Assembly (NCBI RefSeq): GCF_002252045.1
Contig: NZ_NEFF01000001.1
Location: forward strand, 806,001 to 870,000
Direction of reading: 5' to 3'
DNA: 64,000 nt
Source: Ignatzschineria sp. F8392
GTDB taxonomy: Bacteria; Pseudomonadota; Gammaproteobacteria; Cardiobacteriales; Wohlfahrtiimonadaceae
Shown: piece after piece, positions 18,434 through 26,003 of the stretch
Numbering within the stretch: the first letter of the stretch is position 1
Layout: every line of letters begins with the position of its first letter
Notes under the pieces: model-generated
Told to the model about the DNA's origin: nothing
Seen by the model: the letters and a program-made list of their open reading frames with translations, nothing else
Databases searched by the model: none
Position numbers and translations under genes: made by a program

Positions 18434-19129
18434 TTATCTCTTAAATTTACTTATGATTCTAAGATTTTGATAAAATAGCACATCTAAAATCAAATTTTCT
18501 TGGTCTATCTTATAAAAATAATATTTAAAAACATCAGGATTTTCTCCAGAATAATCGCTGTATTCTTGTTTAACTGAAAGGAAAAATTCATGTATAAGTG
18601 ATTCGTAGTTGTTTAATTTATTGTTATACTCTTGATCTTCATCATCGATTAAGAAAAGAGGAATAATACCAATATCACCATTAAATTTTTCATTATATTC
18701 ATGATAGTATAATCCTCTAAAACACATTTCTAGTGTGTTAATTAGTCGAGCTCTATTTATTTTGACACCAAACACATGCATAGTTTTTTGTGATTCAAGA
18801 TTGGTTAAAATAACAGGAATAGCGCTTTTTTTTAATTCTGCTATGCGTTTAGGGCTGCGATTAAAGCTTCTAGAGGTTTTACTCTTTAGTATTGCTAGTC
18901 CTGTAGAGTTAGCTGAGAGTGTCATTGATAAAATATCTCTTAAATACTCATCGTTATTAGATTTAGCATTGTTATGTTCCTCACAGGACGGGACCGTAAT
19001 TAAATTTTTTCTGTGATTATTGCCTTGAATAGTATTGTCTGAATATTCAGGGAATAAGCATTTAGGCGGTATATGCTCTCTAGTTGTTCCAATATTATCG
19101 CACATATAGCAAGTTTTAGTTTCCGTCAT
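18434..19129 (-). CDS. HNH-like nuclease domain protein, lysogenic cargo
   Basis: 231 residues. N terminus has a zinc-HNH signature: CYMCDNIGTTREHIPPKCLFPE (residues 6-27), then LITVPSCEEHNNAKSNNDEYLRDIL, giving C-x2-C, E-H, C and H-N. The C-terminal ~130 residues are unassigned. AT-richer than the operon to its left, own RBS (taggag) and own terminator. It lies between OL and cI, so it is probably expressed in the lysogen; a defence or exclusion role is inference. Confidence 0.6.
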   Translation of the reverse strand: MTETKTCYMCDNIGTTREHIPPKCLFPEYSDNTIQGNNHRKNLITVPSCEEHNNAKSNNDEYLRDILSMTLSANSTGLAILKSKTSRSFNRSPKRIAELKKSAIPVILTNLESQKTMHVFGVKINRARLINTLEMCFRGLYYHEYNEKFNGDIGIIPLFLIDDEDQEYNNKLNNYESLIHEFFLSVKQEYSDYSGENPDVFKYYFYKIDQENLILDVLFYQNLRIISKFKR

Positions 19130-19193
19130 AATATTCTCCTACTGGTAATAGTTGATACTTGTTTTATTCCATTTGCTTTAAGCATTGGCGATT

Positions 19194-19228
19194 AAAAAAA
19201 CCTTATAGATTGCTCTATAAGGCTTTTT
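19194..19228. terminator. Bidirectional terminator
   Basis: ccttatag (19201-19208) and ctataagg (19215-19222) flanked by an A run on the left and a T run on the right. It serves the minus-strand small gene ending at 19244. Confidence 0.75.
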
Positions 19229-19243
19229 AAAAGGGTAGTTATA

Positions 19244-19381
19244 TCATCTCGGTATTACGATTGGAAACCCTCGTAATCCATAGTCCTTTGCATAAATTGT
19301 GTTTCCATTCTTATCTTTTTTAGATGCTCTAAAGATAAGTCGATGCCCTTTAGGGACTTTTAGTTTGTTTGGATTTTTCAT
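19244..19381 (-). CDS. Small basic protein (45 residues)
   Basis: The open frame extends further upstream, but the ATG at 19381 has a good RBS (aaaggag). The resulting protein, MKNPNKLKVPKGHRLIFRAS..., is basic and has the look of small phage/plasmid proteins containing 'I(A)KDYGLRGFPI'. It ends just before a strong terminator. No function recognised. Confidence 0.5.
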   Translation of the reverse strand: MKNPNKLKVPKGHRLIFRASKKDKNGNTIYAKDYGLRGFPIVIPR

Positions 19382-19547
19382 CACAAACTCCTTTATCAAA
19401 AAGGCGCTGTTGAAAAACTTAACCAAACACTGTACTATGTTTACTCTCACATAAACCATCATGTAACAATGTTGGGGTAAGAAGCTAACGATGCGCTTAT
19501 ATCGTTGGCTTTTTTTCTCTTTAAAAATAATATTCATAAATTTGATC

Positions 19548-20066
19548 TTAATAATCTGTTGTCCAGTAAAAGTCTATCGAGTACTGATAGCCTTTTAACT
19601 TCCAAGAAAAAACTTTTTCCATAAAAATATCTGCAAACGTATTTGCTTGCCATTCGGCATCTTCTTCCTTTGTTGGCTTCGCACTTTTTTCATCGTGAAG
19701 GACCGGTTTATGAAAAAGTAGAAGATGTCCTATTTCATGTAAGACTGTATGTATAGAGTCATAATCTTCTTTGCATACACCTTCGTATATGGACTCAGGT
19801 ATATACGCGGTCATAGTTTCTGTATCTGCTATGCCAGCAGTGAGAAAATTCCACGTATGATTTTCTTCTATAGATATCGTTATACTGAATTTATCAGATA
19901 GCGTGTCAATTATATTTGAAATAATCTTTTCAGGGGGAAGAGTCACGTCTATATTTAAGACATCTTTTCCTAATAGGTTATCTATATACCTACTGATAGT
20001 TTTTCGATCTAAAGGGGTCACTCGATGCCCCAATAAAGAGTATTCTTCTTGATTTGATTCATTCAA
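19548..20066 (-). CDS. ImmA/IrrE-family metallopeptidase
   Basis: 172 residues. The zinc-peptidase motif HEIGH lies in TVLHEIGHLLLFHK (about residue 110), with a downstream EWQANTFADIFM glutamate. The start is a TTG two bases after the stop of the XRE gene, with aaggag 7 nt upstream, so the two are translationally coupled. In ICEBs1-like elements ImmA cleaves its partner XRE repressor on DNA damage; the pair here probably works alike, on its own promoter or as an antirepressor. Confidence 0.8.
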   Translation of the reverse strand: MNESNQEEYSLLGHRVTPLDRKTISRYIDNLLGKDVLNIDVTLPPEKIISNIIDTLSDKFSITISIEENHTWNFLTAGIADTETMTAYIPESIYEGVCKEDYDSIHTVLHEIGHLLLFHKPVLHDEKSAKPTKEEDAEWQANTFADIFMEKVFSWKLKGYQYSIDFYWTTDY

Positions 20067-20067
20067 A

Positions 20068-20433
20068 TTACTTCTCCTTTTGGTTATTTAGTCTTTCCAT
20101 TAAGCCTGCTATTTCTTCAAGTTCTTTTTGTGTAAAGTTTGATTTTGCAAATCCTGAGATCAATAGTTGATGAGAGAAAGGTAAGTCTTTAATGTCGACA
20201 CTTTCATTGGCAATATCAGCATATTTAGCTAATTGATCACCAATATCTAAACCATGATCGTTAAAATATTTGCTTATATTTTCTGTCCATGTGCTCGGTA
20301 TTTTTTTTCTTCCTGTTTCTAGCCCACTCAAAAAAGCTGATGATACTCCTAAGGTATCGGCCATTTCTTTCAATGAGACACCTATGTGTAACCGAGATTT
20401 TCTTACAATGCGTCCAAACTCAGTAATTCTCAT
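20068..20433 (-). CDS. XRE-family repressor, partner of the ImmA-like peptidase
   Basis: 121 residues. The N-terminal HTH (about 12-65) reads HIGVSLKEMADTLGVSSAFLSGLETGRKKIP; the C terminus is helical and ends FTQKELEEIAGLMERLNNQ. It has no S24 domain, unlike the cI gene, consistent with inactivation by a separate ImmA-type protease. First gene of a two-gene operon with its own operator-like dyads upstream. Confidence 0.8.
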   Translation of the reverse strand: MRITEFGRIVRKSRLHIGVSLKEMADTLGVSSAFLSGLETGRKKIPSTWTENISKYFNDHGLDIGDQLAKYADIANESVDIKDLPFSHQLLISGFAKSNFTQKELEEIAGLMERLNNQKEK

Positions 20434-20457
20434 ATATATACTCCTTAATTAATAAAC

Positions 20458-20497
20458 GTTAACTAAATTGATTTATTAATTTACCAATCTGGTTAAC
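20458..20497 (-). promoter_or_regulatory. Two GTTAAC dyads upstream of the XRE/ImmA operon
   Basis: Identical GTTAAC palindromes at 20458-20463 and 20492-20497, 34 bp apart, lie between the XRE start and a TTGACA on the minus strand near 20530. They are probable autoregulatory operators, distinct from the cI-type sites. Confidence 0.4.
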
Positions 20498-20595
20498 TGA
20501 AAGTAAGGCTATCATGTATATGGTGTGAATGTCAACATGTTAGTTGTTTTTATTTTTTAGGCAGTTTTTAGTATCTATTAATAAAAAAACCTAAT

Positions 20596-20620
20596 AAAAA
20601 AAACCGCCGATTGGCGGTTA
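20596..20620 (-). terminator. Terminator of the 343-residue membrane-protein gene
   Basis: The 18-mer aaccgccgattggcggtt at 20602-20619, with an A run on its left. Identical to the hairpin at 18404-18421. Confidence 0.85.
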
Positions 20621-20644
20621 ATTCATTAAGATGAGTAGGATTAA

Positions 20645-21676
20645 TTAAAGTATCACATCTTTAAGTTCTAGCTCTTTGTATACAGAGCTTTCTTTATTTT
20701 TCCGACCAGCTACTCTGATTTTGACATCAGACTTTTGTAGTAAAGATTGCATTAGCAGGGTACTTTTATTTTTCTCATGCAGAGAGGAAAAAGGGGCAGT
20801 TATTATTAGATCTTGATTGATAGAGGTAACATAAACTTTAAGTTTCCATTCTGAGCTATTGTCAGTACTATCTTTGGTAGTGCTTATTCCTAAAATTTTT
20901 ACGCACCACTCTTCATCGAAAGGCATGTAAGTTTTATTGTCTTTTTTTACTAATTGATTGGCTTCCTCTTTATTGAGTGTGATCCCATTAAAGTTTGTGG
21001 ACTCAGCTTGAGTTGATGCTTTTAAGATAATTTCAGGTAATTCTTCAGTGTTTAATTGGTGTAATGAGTAAATTGTAGGGTCATGTTTAGCTAACTTATC
21101 TATAGTTTCAGTTAACTGTTGAATTACAAGGTCTTTGTCTTTAGACATTTCAGCAAAAATATCAAGCTGTTTATCTTTATAAGCAGATTCTCGTTCATCT
21201 TTTTTGGAATCTAAATATTTTTGATACATATATTTGGATGTCCATGATGCAATAATGATTATTGCAAGTATAAATATTTGCACAGGTGTCATGATATTTA
21301 ATATCTCTGTAATTATTCCCACCAGGAGAGTTGTCAAGTCAAATGTTATTTGACTACTTCCTTTATCTATCCGGAATGGCATGTCTAGTCGATGCTTATC
21401 ATGATCTGTAAGTCTCCCTATATTAGGTGAGCCGTAAGCGACTAGGGCATAGGATCTATAAATTATTTTTTGTAGATCTACTAAAGTGGTTGATAGATTG
21501 TAAGGAATCGTTTGATCATATTCATCTCCGGATAATGTGAGCTTAAATAGTGGACGCATGGCTTTAATTTCTTTAATAAGGTCATCCACCGAGATATTAA
21601 TATCATCTATATTTTTTATATTTTCAAGCAAAGTGTATATGTTATTAATATCTTGCATGCCACTATTTGATGTCAT
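20645..21676 (-). CDS. Membrane protein of unknown function in the immunity region
   Basis: 343 residues from ATG 21676 (aaagg 8 nt upstream); an in-frame ATG at 21685 would add MTP. One or two hydrophobic segments lie at about residues 130-160 (LLVGIITEILNIM, IFILAIIIIASWTSKY), then a coiled-coil-like stretch and a beta-rich cytoplasmic domain. No family recognised. It is adjacent to cI and shares its direction, the position of rexA/rexB in lambda, so lysogenic expression and superinfection exclusion are plausible but unproven. Confidence 0.55.
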   Translation of the reverse strand: MTSNSGMQDINNIYTLLENIKNIDDINISVDDLIKEIKAMRPLFKLTLSGDEYDQTIPYNLSTTLVDLQKIIYRSYALVAYGSPNIGRLTDHDKHRLDMPFRIDKGSSQITFDLTTLLVGIITEILNIMTPVQIFILAIIIIASWTSKYMYQKYLDSKKDERESAYKDKQLDIFAEMSKDKDLVIQQLTETIDKLAKHDPTIYSLHQLNTEELPEIILKASTQAESTNFNGITLNKEEANQLVKKDNKTYMPFDEEWCVKILGISTTKDSTDNSSEWKLKVYVTSINQDLIITAPFSSLHEKNKSTLLMQSLLQKSDVKIRVAGRKNKESSVYKELELKDVIL

Positions 21677-21761
21677 AGGAGTCATCCTTTATAAATATTT
21701 GAATGTAAGACTTGATAGCGAAAAGGTGATTATAAATATAATTTAATACAGCGATTTTGGG

Positions 21762-22466
21762 TTAAAGCAATACCGAATACCAAAAAACACGACCTAGCAC
21801 GGTAATATCTTCAAGACGCTTAATGATTGGTTTATAGCTCGGATTGTATGATTCTATCGATATCTCGTTACCAGAAACCCATCTTAAAATTTTAACCTGT
21901 AATAATCCGTCGTTATTGATAGCGTAAATTTTGCCATCTTTGATCTCTGTATCTGACATATCTACTGCAACGGTACAATTGTCAGGGATAACTGGCTCCA
22001 TACTATCCCCGGTGGCTATAACGCATGCTGCAGATTCAGGGCTAACGCCTCTATTTTTTAGAGTATATTTACTGAACCTTAGCTTTTTCCTAGAGTAATC
22101 TTCTAATGCAAAACATCCATCTCCAGCTGATAGATGAATATTCTTAAAGTAGGGAACCTCTATTTCATGGGGCTGTAGAGGGGTTTCATCATCCCATGGA
22201 TCAATGCCTAATGTTTCATTGTTTCTAACATTAGAATCTTGGGACTTATGTTTTATATCGACAGATTTCCCTTGTTCTGTACCATCTTTTAGCCATTCTG
22301 CAGATACACCTAAAGCATTTGCGATTTCTACTAAAAACTTAGAGCTTTCATTTCTCCCATTTTCTAGAAATGTAATTGTTGATGTAGATACTCCTGCCAT
22401 CTCTGCAAGCTTCTCTCTAGAAAGTCCTTTTTCCTTACGGATCTTTAATAGTCTCTCTCTAAGCAT
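21762..22466 (-). CDS. CI-type repressor (XRE HTH + S24 peptidase)
   Basis: 234 residues. HTH at about 2-58 (KGLSREKLAEMAGVSTSTITFLENGR), hinge, then a LexA/S24 domain: Ala-Gly cleavage site in HLSAGDG (about 111-117), catalytic Ser in TGDSMEP (about 153) and Lys in LLQVKIL (about 192). It should keep lytic genes off and self-cleave with RecA. Its likely targets are the five 14-bp sites at OL and OR. RBS gaagga. Confidence 0.92.
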   Translation of the reverse strand: MLRERLLKIRKEKGLSREKLAEMAGVSTSTITFLENGRNESSKFLVEIANALGVSAEWLKDGTEQGKSVDIKHKSQDSNVRNNETLGIDPWDDETPLQPHEIEVPYFKNIHLSAGDGCFALEDYSRKKLRFSKYTLKNRGVSPESAACVIATGDSMEPVIPDNCTVAVDMSDTEIKDGKIYAINNDGLLQVKILRWVSGNEISIESYNPSYKPIIKRLEDITVLGRVFWYSVLL

Positions 22467-22504
22467 AATCTTTCCTTCTATTGTTACTCTTTATTATTAG
22501 TCTA

Positions 22505-22587
22505 GTTACATCAGTAACAACTAGCAATGTACATAAGTAACAATTAGGGGTGTTTTATTTGACTTGTAATATTACATAGGTAACAAT
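22505..22587. promoter_or_regulatory. OR region: three operators and rightward promoter
   Basis: Sites gttacatcagtaac (22505-22518), tgtacataagtaac (22528-22541) and attacataggtaac (22571-22584), consensus TTACATNNGTAAC, between divergent cI and cro. A TTGACT -35 (22559-22564) with a TAACAA-like -10 near 22581 would be PR; the third site covers the -10. Confidence 0.75.
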
Positions 22588-22631
22588 AATCGACGTAATT
22601 AATTTTTATTCTCTATGACGTGAGGAAAAAT

Positions 22632-22859
22632 ATGGTTTCTATTGAAGAGATTATTGAAAAGGCAGGAGGAGCAAGAGCGCTTGCAGAAGCTCTGGGAATA
22701 ACAAGACCTGCAGTCTTACATTGGAGATCAAGAGGATTAAAGGTTCCTCCCATTGTTCATGCTGAAATTATTGAGGCAGTAACGGGAATACCTAAAGAGA
22801 AAATTTGGGTTGATTATTATGAACGTTTGAAAAACTTAAAGAGGGAATCAAATGGGTAG
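22632..22859 (+). CDS. Cro/YdaS-type repressor
   Basis: 75 residues with one HTH: EIIEKAGGARALAEALGITRPAVLHWRSRGLKVPP, followed by HAEIIEAVTGIPKEKIWVDYYERL. Cro-like proteins shut down PRM and early transcription during lytic growth. ATG 22632 has gtgagga upstream; the GTG at 22620 lacks one. Its end overlaps the replication gene by 8 bp. Confidence 0.8.
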   Translation: MVSIEEIIEKAGGARALAEALGITRPAVLHWRSRGLKVPPIVHAEIIEAVTGIPKEKIWVDYYERLKNLKRESNG

Positions 22860-23742
22860 AGTAAAGTTTACGATCCATGGATTTCAGCAGAAAAAATTGA
22901 TTGAGGCGGGATTAGATAATAATGACGCGCTAGTAATGAGCGTCATTAAAGATATGTACGCTTCTGCTTCAGTTGAAAGTTTGATGATAAATGGAGATCG
23001 ATATATTTGGGTGAACCAAACTCAATTACATAAGTTTGTACCAATACTTGGTTCATTAAAAACAGTACAAAGAATATTTAGTAAGCTGCGTAAAGCAAAT
23101 TTATTAGACTCGCATGTCACGCATGAAAAGAAAGGTGTTAGAGGAACTTTCTATTTCATTAAGCCTACGCAGCTATTTGATGATCTTACCGAATACGTAG
23201 CTGAAGTCAATACTCCCTTATTGCAAGGGGGTGGGACAAATTGTCCTAGAGGGGTAGGACAAAATGACGGAGAGGGGACGGACAAAATGTCCAGAGGTGG
23301 TAAGACAAAATGTCCTAACAAAGACTCTTCCACAATAGATTCTTCTACAAGAGACTCTCTTTCTTATGATCGTAATGAGCTGATCAAAAAATGGAATGCC
23401 GTCGCACCGAGAAAAATTAAAAGCATCATTCCTGGAAGTCCACGAGATAGATCGATTAAGGCGCGTATCAGTGAATATGGACTTGATGCGCTTTATGAAG
23501 CGATCGATAAGATTCCCAATAGTGATCTGCTCTCAGGGAAAGTTGTTAATCCTAAAACTGGAAAACGTTGGAGGATGACGCTTGATTGGTTTATCGGTCC
23601 GAGTAACTTTCAAAAAGTGTATGAGGGTAATTACGATCCAGATCCTGATGATGATTGCCAAACGAATGAGTTTGGTTCAGGAAATTATGGAGAAAATGTG
23701 ATTCCCAATTTCGATTTCAGCAATGAGACAGATCGGAGGTAA
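22852..23742 (+). CDS. Phage replication initiator (lambda O-like)
   Basis: 296 residues. The N-terminal winged-HTH (about 10-100) includes WVNQTQLHKFVPILGSLKTVQRIFSKLRKANLL; a Gly-rich linker (about 125-155) encodes four DNA iterons; the C-terminal part (about 175-260) includes IPGSPRDRSIKARISEYGLDALYEAID and WRMTLDWFIGPSNFQKV, as in many phage replication proteins. It should bind the origin inside its own gene and recruit the DnaC-like loader encoded next. Confidence 0.85.
   Translation: MGRVKFTIHGFQQKKLIEAGLDNNDALVMSVIKDMYASASVESLMINGDRYIWVNQTQLHKFVPILGSLKTVQRIFSKLRKANLLDSHVTHEKKGVRGTFYFIKPTQLFDDLTEYVAEVNTPLLQGGGTNCPRGVGQNDGEGTDKMSRGGKTKCPNKDSSTIDSSTRDSLSYDRNELIKKWNAVAPRKIKSIIPGSPRDRSIKARISEYGLDALYEAIDKIPNSDLLSGKVVNPKTGKRWRMTLDWFIGPSNFQKVYEGNYDPDPDDDCQTNEFGSGNYGENVIPNFDFSNETDRR
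23234..23315. repeat. Four replication iterons, exact 23-bp spacing (putative phage ori)
   Basis: 13-bp dyads at 23234-23246 (ggacaaattgtcc), 23257-23269 (ggacaaaatgacg), 23280-23292 (ggacaaaatgtcc) and 23303-23315 (agacaaaatgtcc). The 23-bp period is not a multiple of three, so each copy is read in a different frame from its neighbours. This shows selection on DNA rather than protein. Position inside the O-like gene matches lambda ori. Confidence 0.85.
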
Positions 23743-23745
23743 GTT

Positions 23746-24516
23746 ATGGCACAGGCATTAATCGACATCAATCACTACTTGGATCGCGTTAAACCAGAGA
23801 AGATCGATCCCCTGAAAGAGAAAGAATGGGTTGCTGATACCTATGACTATTGCGACATTCATGGCGAATATGTGAGTTCTGAGAGAAGAGGATTAGAGTT
23901 AAGAGGAATACCCCAATGCCCTCAATGTGCTGAGGAATCCCGCAAACGCGCAAGATTGGGTGGGCTTGATGGAATAGCGAAACGTTTTCAAAGATGTAGT
24001 TTTGATAATTTTCAAGTTGTCAACAAACAGCAGAGCGTTATTAAGGGCGCGTTATTAGATTTTGCTAAACATTTTTCAAACCATCTAGAGATGGGAACGC
24101 CAGTTCTTTTGCTTGGTGGTGTAGGGACAGGAAAGACACACTTGGCATCGGCAGTTGCGAACAAGATTGCCTTGGAAGGCTATGACACGATCTTTCGATC
24201 AGTGAATCAAATTATTCGTTCTATGCGAGATCGATGGGGCCAGTCTGGGGGAGAAGAGAAGCTGTTGGATGTCTATCGTTCAGTAGATCTTTTAATTATC
24301 GACGAGGTGGGTGTTCAGGCAGGAAGTGACAATGAGCGCAATATCTTATTCGACATCATTAACAGTCGCTATGAAGAGATGAAGCCCACAATTATGATTT
24401 CCAACTTAGATCTTGATCACTTTACGAAGACAGTTGGATTACGAATTGCGAGTCGGATACAACACGACGGATTAACACTAGTTTTTGATTGGAAGGATTA
24501 TCGCAAGGGAGCTTAG
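23746..24516 (+). CDS. DnaC-like helicase loader ATPase
   Basis: 256 residues. An N-terminal zinc-binding stretch (CDIHGEY ... CPQCAEE, about 33-66) precedes an AAA+ domain with Walker A GGVGTGKTHLASAVA (about 123-137), Walker B DLLIIDEVG (about 182-190) and the sensor-type MISNLDL. Phage loaders of this kind place the host DnaB helicase at the origin. It is 3 bp after the O-like gene, with RBS cggagg. Confidence 0.92.
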   Translation: MAQALIDINHYLDRVKPEKIDPLKEKEWVADTYDYCDIHGEYVSSERRGLELRGIPQCPQCAEESRKRARLGGLDGIAKRFQRCSFDNFQVVNKQQSVIKGALLDFAKHFSNHLEMGTPVLLLGGVGTGKTHLASAVANKIALEGYDTIFRSVNQIIRSMRDRWGQSGGEEKLLDVYRSVDLLIIDEVGVQAGSDNERNILFDIINSRYEEMKPTIMISNLDLDHFTKTVGLRIASRIQHDGLTLVFDWKDYRKGA

Positions 24517-24518
24517 AG

Positions 24519-24743
24519 ATGAGTTGCAAGATAGAAAAACAATTAATGGATATTGGATCTCAAGTTATTAAAGAGGATGGCCCTTTAGGAATGGTTAATT
24601 TTGTAAGAAAGTTAATTATTGCAGCAGCCGCAACTGCCGACCTAATCGATATGAGAGATATTTCAATTGAGCTATCAGATGATCAGGCTGTTGATTTTAA
24701 GATTCGCTCAATCAAAACGCCAGTGCCGAAAGATATTCACTAG
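24519..24743 (+). CDS. Hypothetical early protein
   Basis: 74 residues from ATG 24519, 2 bp after the dnaC-like stop (agggagc upstream). Helical N-terminal half with an Ala-rich segment (IIAAAATADLIDM); no family recognised. The longer frame starting at 24489 overlaps the loader gene and lacks an RBS. Confidence 0.55.
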   Translation: MSCKIEKQLMDIGSQVIKEDGPLGMVNFVRKLIIAAAATADLIDMRDISIELSDDQAVDFKIRSIKTPVPKDIH

Positions 24744-24752
24744 GAGGTCGTA

Positions 24753-24938
24753 ATGAACAAGATAACGATTAAGTTCTGGGATGTAGAGCGTCAAGAGTAT
24801 GCGCCTGATTCTTTGTCTGAGAATCTTCTTGTAAACGAGAAGGGAGATGTTTTTATAGATGTTGATAGTGGGTTGTCCTATCCAGTTGGTGGAGACTTTG
24901 AGTCTCATTTTTACAAAGATGGGGAGCGTATCGCATGA
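24753..24938 (+). CDS. Hypothetical early protein
   Basis: 61 residues, strong RBS (taggagg), beta-rich and acidic. It contains FWDVERQEYAPDSLSENLLVNEKGDVF, a pattern common in small phage proteins near replication genes. Its TGA overlaps the next ATG (ATGA). Confidence 0.6.
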   Translation: MNKITIKFWDVERQEYAPDSLSENLLVNEKGDVFIDVDSGLSYPVGGDFESHFYKDGERIA

Positions 24939-24997
24939 GTAAGTTCCCCGTCAAAAATGATAGACCCACTTATGGTGGGCGTAAGGAGGAGGCTTAG
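24935..24997 (+). CDS. Possible 20-residue leader peptide before the Rha gene
   Basis: ATG 24935 overlaps the previous stop (ATGA) and the TAG ends directly before the ATG at 24998. Its last codons form the RBS (aaggaggagg) of the next gene. Probably a translational-coupling bridge; product stability is doubtful. Confidence 0.4.
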   Translation: MSKFPVKNDRPTYGGRKEEA

Positions 24998-25714
24998 ATG
25001 TTTAACCTCACATTACAAAATCAAGAGATCACCATGACCTCATTAGAAATTTCAGAACTTACCGGCAGTCGTCATGATTCAGTTAAAAGATCGATTGAAA
25101 GATTAGCCGATATGGGCATTATCGTCCGTCCACCAATGGTGGTTGAACGTTCTTATGACAATTTAGGACGCAGAAGACTTACGGACGTTTTGGTTTTTTC
25201 AGGTGAAAAGGGAAAGCGAGATTCGATTGTCGTCGTGGCGCGTCTATCTCCCCAATTTACTGCTCGTCTTGTTGATCGATGGGCAGAGTTGGAAAAGGAA
25301 TCGAAAAAGCCAAAACTTCCTGATTTTACAGATCCGGCAGAGGCAGCACGTGCATGGGCAGATCAAGTTGAAGCGAATCAAATTGCATATCAGAAACTGG
25401 AAGAGCTTAAGCCCAAAGCAGAGTTTGTTGAGCGATATGTTCAAGGACATGGATTGATGACGTTTAGAGAGGTTTGCAAACTCTTAGGTGCTAGAGAAGC
25501 TGATTTTAGAGCATTTTTAGTGAGTGAAAAGATCATGTATCGCTTGAATGGCAATTGGGTTGTCTATGAGCCTCATTTGGCAACAAAGCGATTTGAGCAT
25601 AAAACAGGAATCGCTCCTAACGGCAAGACCTTTAGTAACTTCTTATTTACCCCTAAAGGTGTTAGTTGGATTACTGAAAAGTGGCATGAATTTAATGATA
25701 TTCAAGAGGCTTAA
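24998..25714 (+). CDS. Rha-type phage regulator with KilAC antirepressor domain
   Basis: 238 residues. N-terminal Rha domain (about 12-105): TSLEISELTGSRHDSVKRSIERLADMGII, then DVLVFSGEKGKRDSIVVVARLSPQFTARLVDRWAELE. The C-terminal KilA-C domain (about 150-235) reads MTFREVCKLLGAREADFRAFLVSEKIMYRLNGNWVVY and ends FLFTPKGVSWITEKWHEF. Such proteins often act as antirepressors or host-range regulators. Strong RBS. Confidence 0.85.
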   Translation: MFNLTLQNQEITMTSLEISELTGSRHDSVKRSIERLADMGIIVRPPMVVERSYDNLGRRRLTDVLVFSGEKGKRDSIVVVARLSPQFTARLVDRWAELEKESKKPKLPDFTDPAEAARAWADQVEANQIAYQKLEELKPKAEFVERYVQGHGLMTFREVCKLLGAREADFRAFLVSEKIMYRLNGNWVVYEPHLATKRFEHKTGIAPNGKTFSNFLFTPKGVSWITEKWHEFNDIQEA

Positions 25715-25728
25715 AAGAGTAAAACAGC

Positions 25729-25762
25729 GCCTCTTTTAAATGTTGGCGCATCTAAAAGAGGC
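25729..25762 (+). other. 10-bp inverted repeat after the Rha gene
   Basis: gcctctttta (25729-25738) pairs perfectly with taaaagaggc (25753-25762), loop 14 nt. Without a T run it is at best a weak terminator; it may insulate the com leader. Confidence 0.5.
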
Positions 25763-25779
25763 AGTAACAAAACGAGCTT

Positions 25780-25851
25780 GTTACCCAAGCATTGCGCAGA
25801 ATGCAAGGCTGTCCCTGCAGGGACGTCAATATTAGTACATTGACAGGTAAC
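25780..25851 (+). ncRNA. Candidate four-helix (cloverleaf-like) mRNA leader of com
   Basis: A closing stem gttacc/ggtaac (25780-25785, 25846-25851) encloses three hairpins: gcatt/aatgc (25789-25804), gtccc-tgca-gggac (25811-25824) and gtcaat/attgac (25825-25844). It ends 2 nt before the com start codon. The closing stem contains the only RBS-like bases of com (aggt). It lacks a T-loop motif, so it is not a tRNA; I cannot assign it to a known RNA family. Confidence 0.5.
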
Positions 25852-25853
25852 TT

Positions 25854-25988
25854 ATGAAAAATAGGAAAATTTCAGAAATAAGATGTGTTAGATGCAATAA
25901 GAAATTGTGTGAAGGGGATGTGATTGTTTTAGAGATTAAGTGCCCTCGATGTAAGGCAATTAATGTTATTAACATCACTAAAAATTAA
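25854..25988 (+). CDS. com: Com-family zinc-finger translational activator
   Basis: 44 residues: MKNRKISEIRCVRCNKKLCEGD then LEIKCPRCKAINVI. The C-x2-C ... C-x2-C spacing and IKCPRCK match Mu Com, a zinc-finger RNA-binding protein that activates translation of the DNA-modification gene mom. The next gene here is a DNA adenine methylase, with a start-codon hairpin between them. Too short for ordinary gene calling. Confidence 0.8.
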   Translation: MKNRKISEIRCVRCNKKLCEGDVIVLEIKCPRCKAINVINITKN

Positions 25989-26003
25989 GTAAAACCAGAG
26001 CAT

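Noticed and set aside
19382-19537. N-terminal extension of the 45-residue gene
   Set aside because: The extension has no RBS and a non-protein-like composition; the internal ATG has a strong RBS.
23226-23320. Short repeats possibly forming a CRISPR array
   Set aside because: Four 23-bp units with ~10-bp variable parts inside an open frame; far too short for CRISPR repeats and spacers and better explained as iterons.
25780-25851. tRNA gene at the cloverleaf-like element
   Set aside because: No T-loop consensus, no 7-bp acceptor, no plausible anticodon loop and no CCA.
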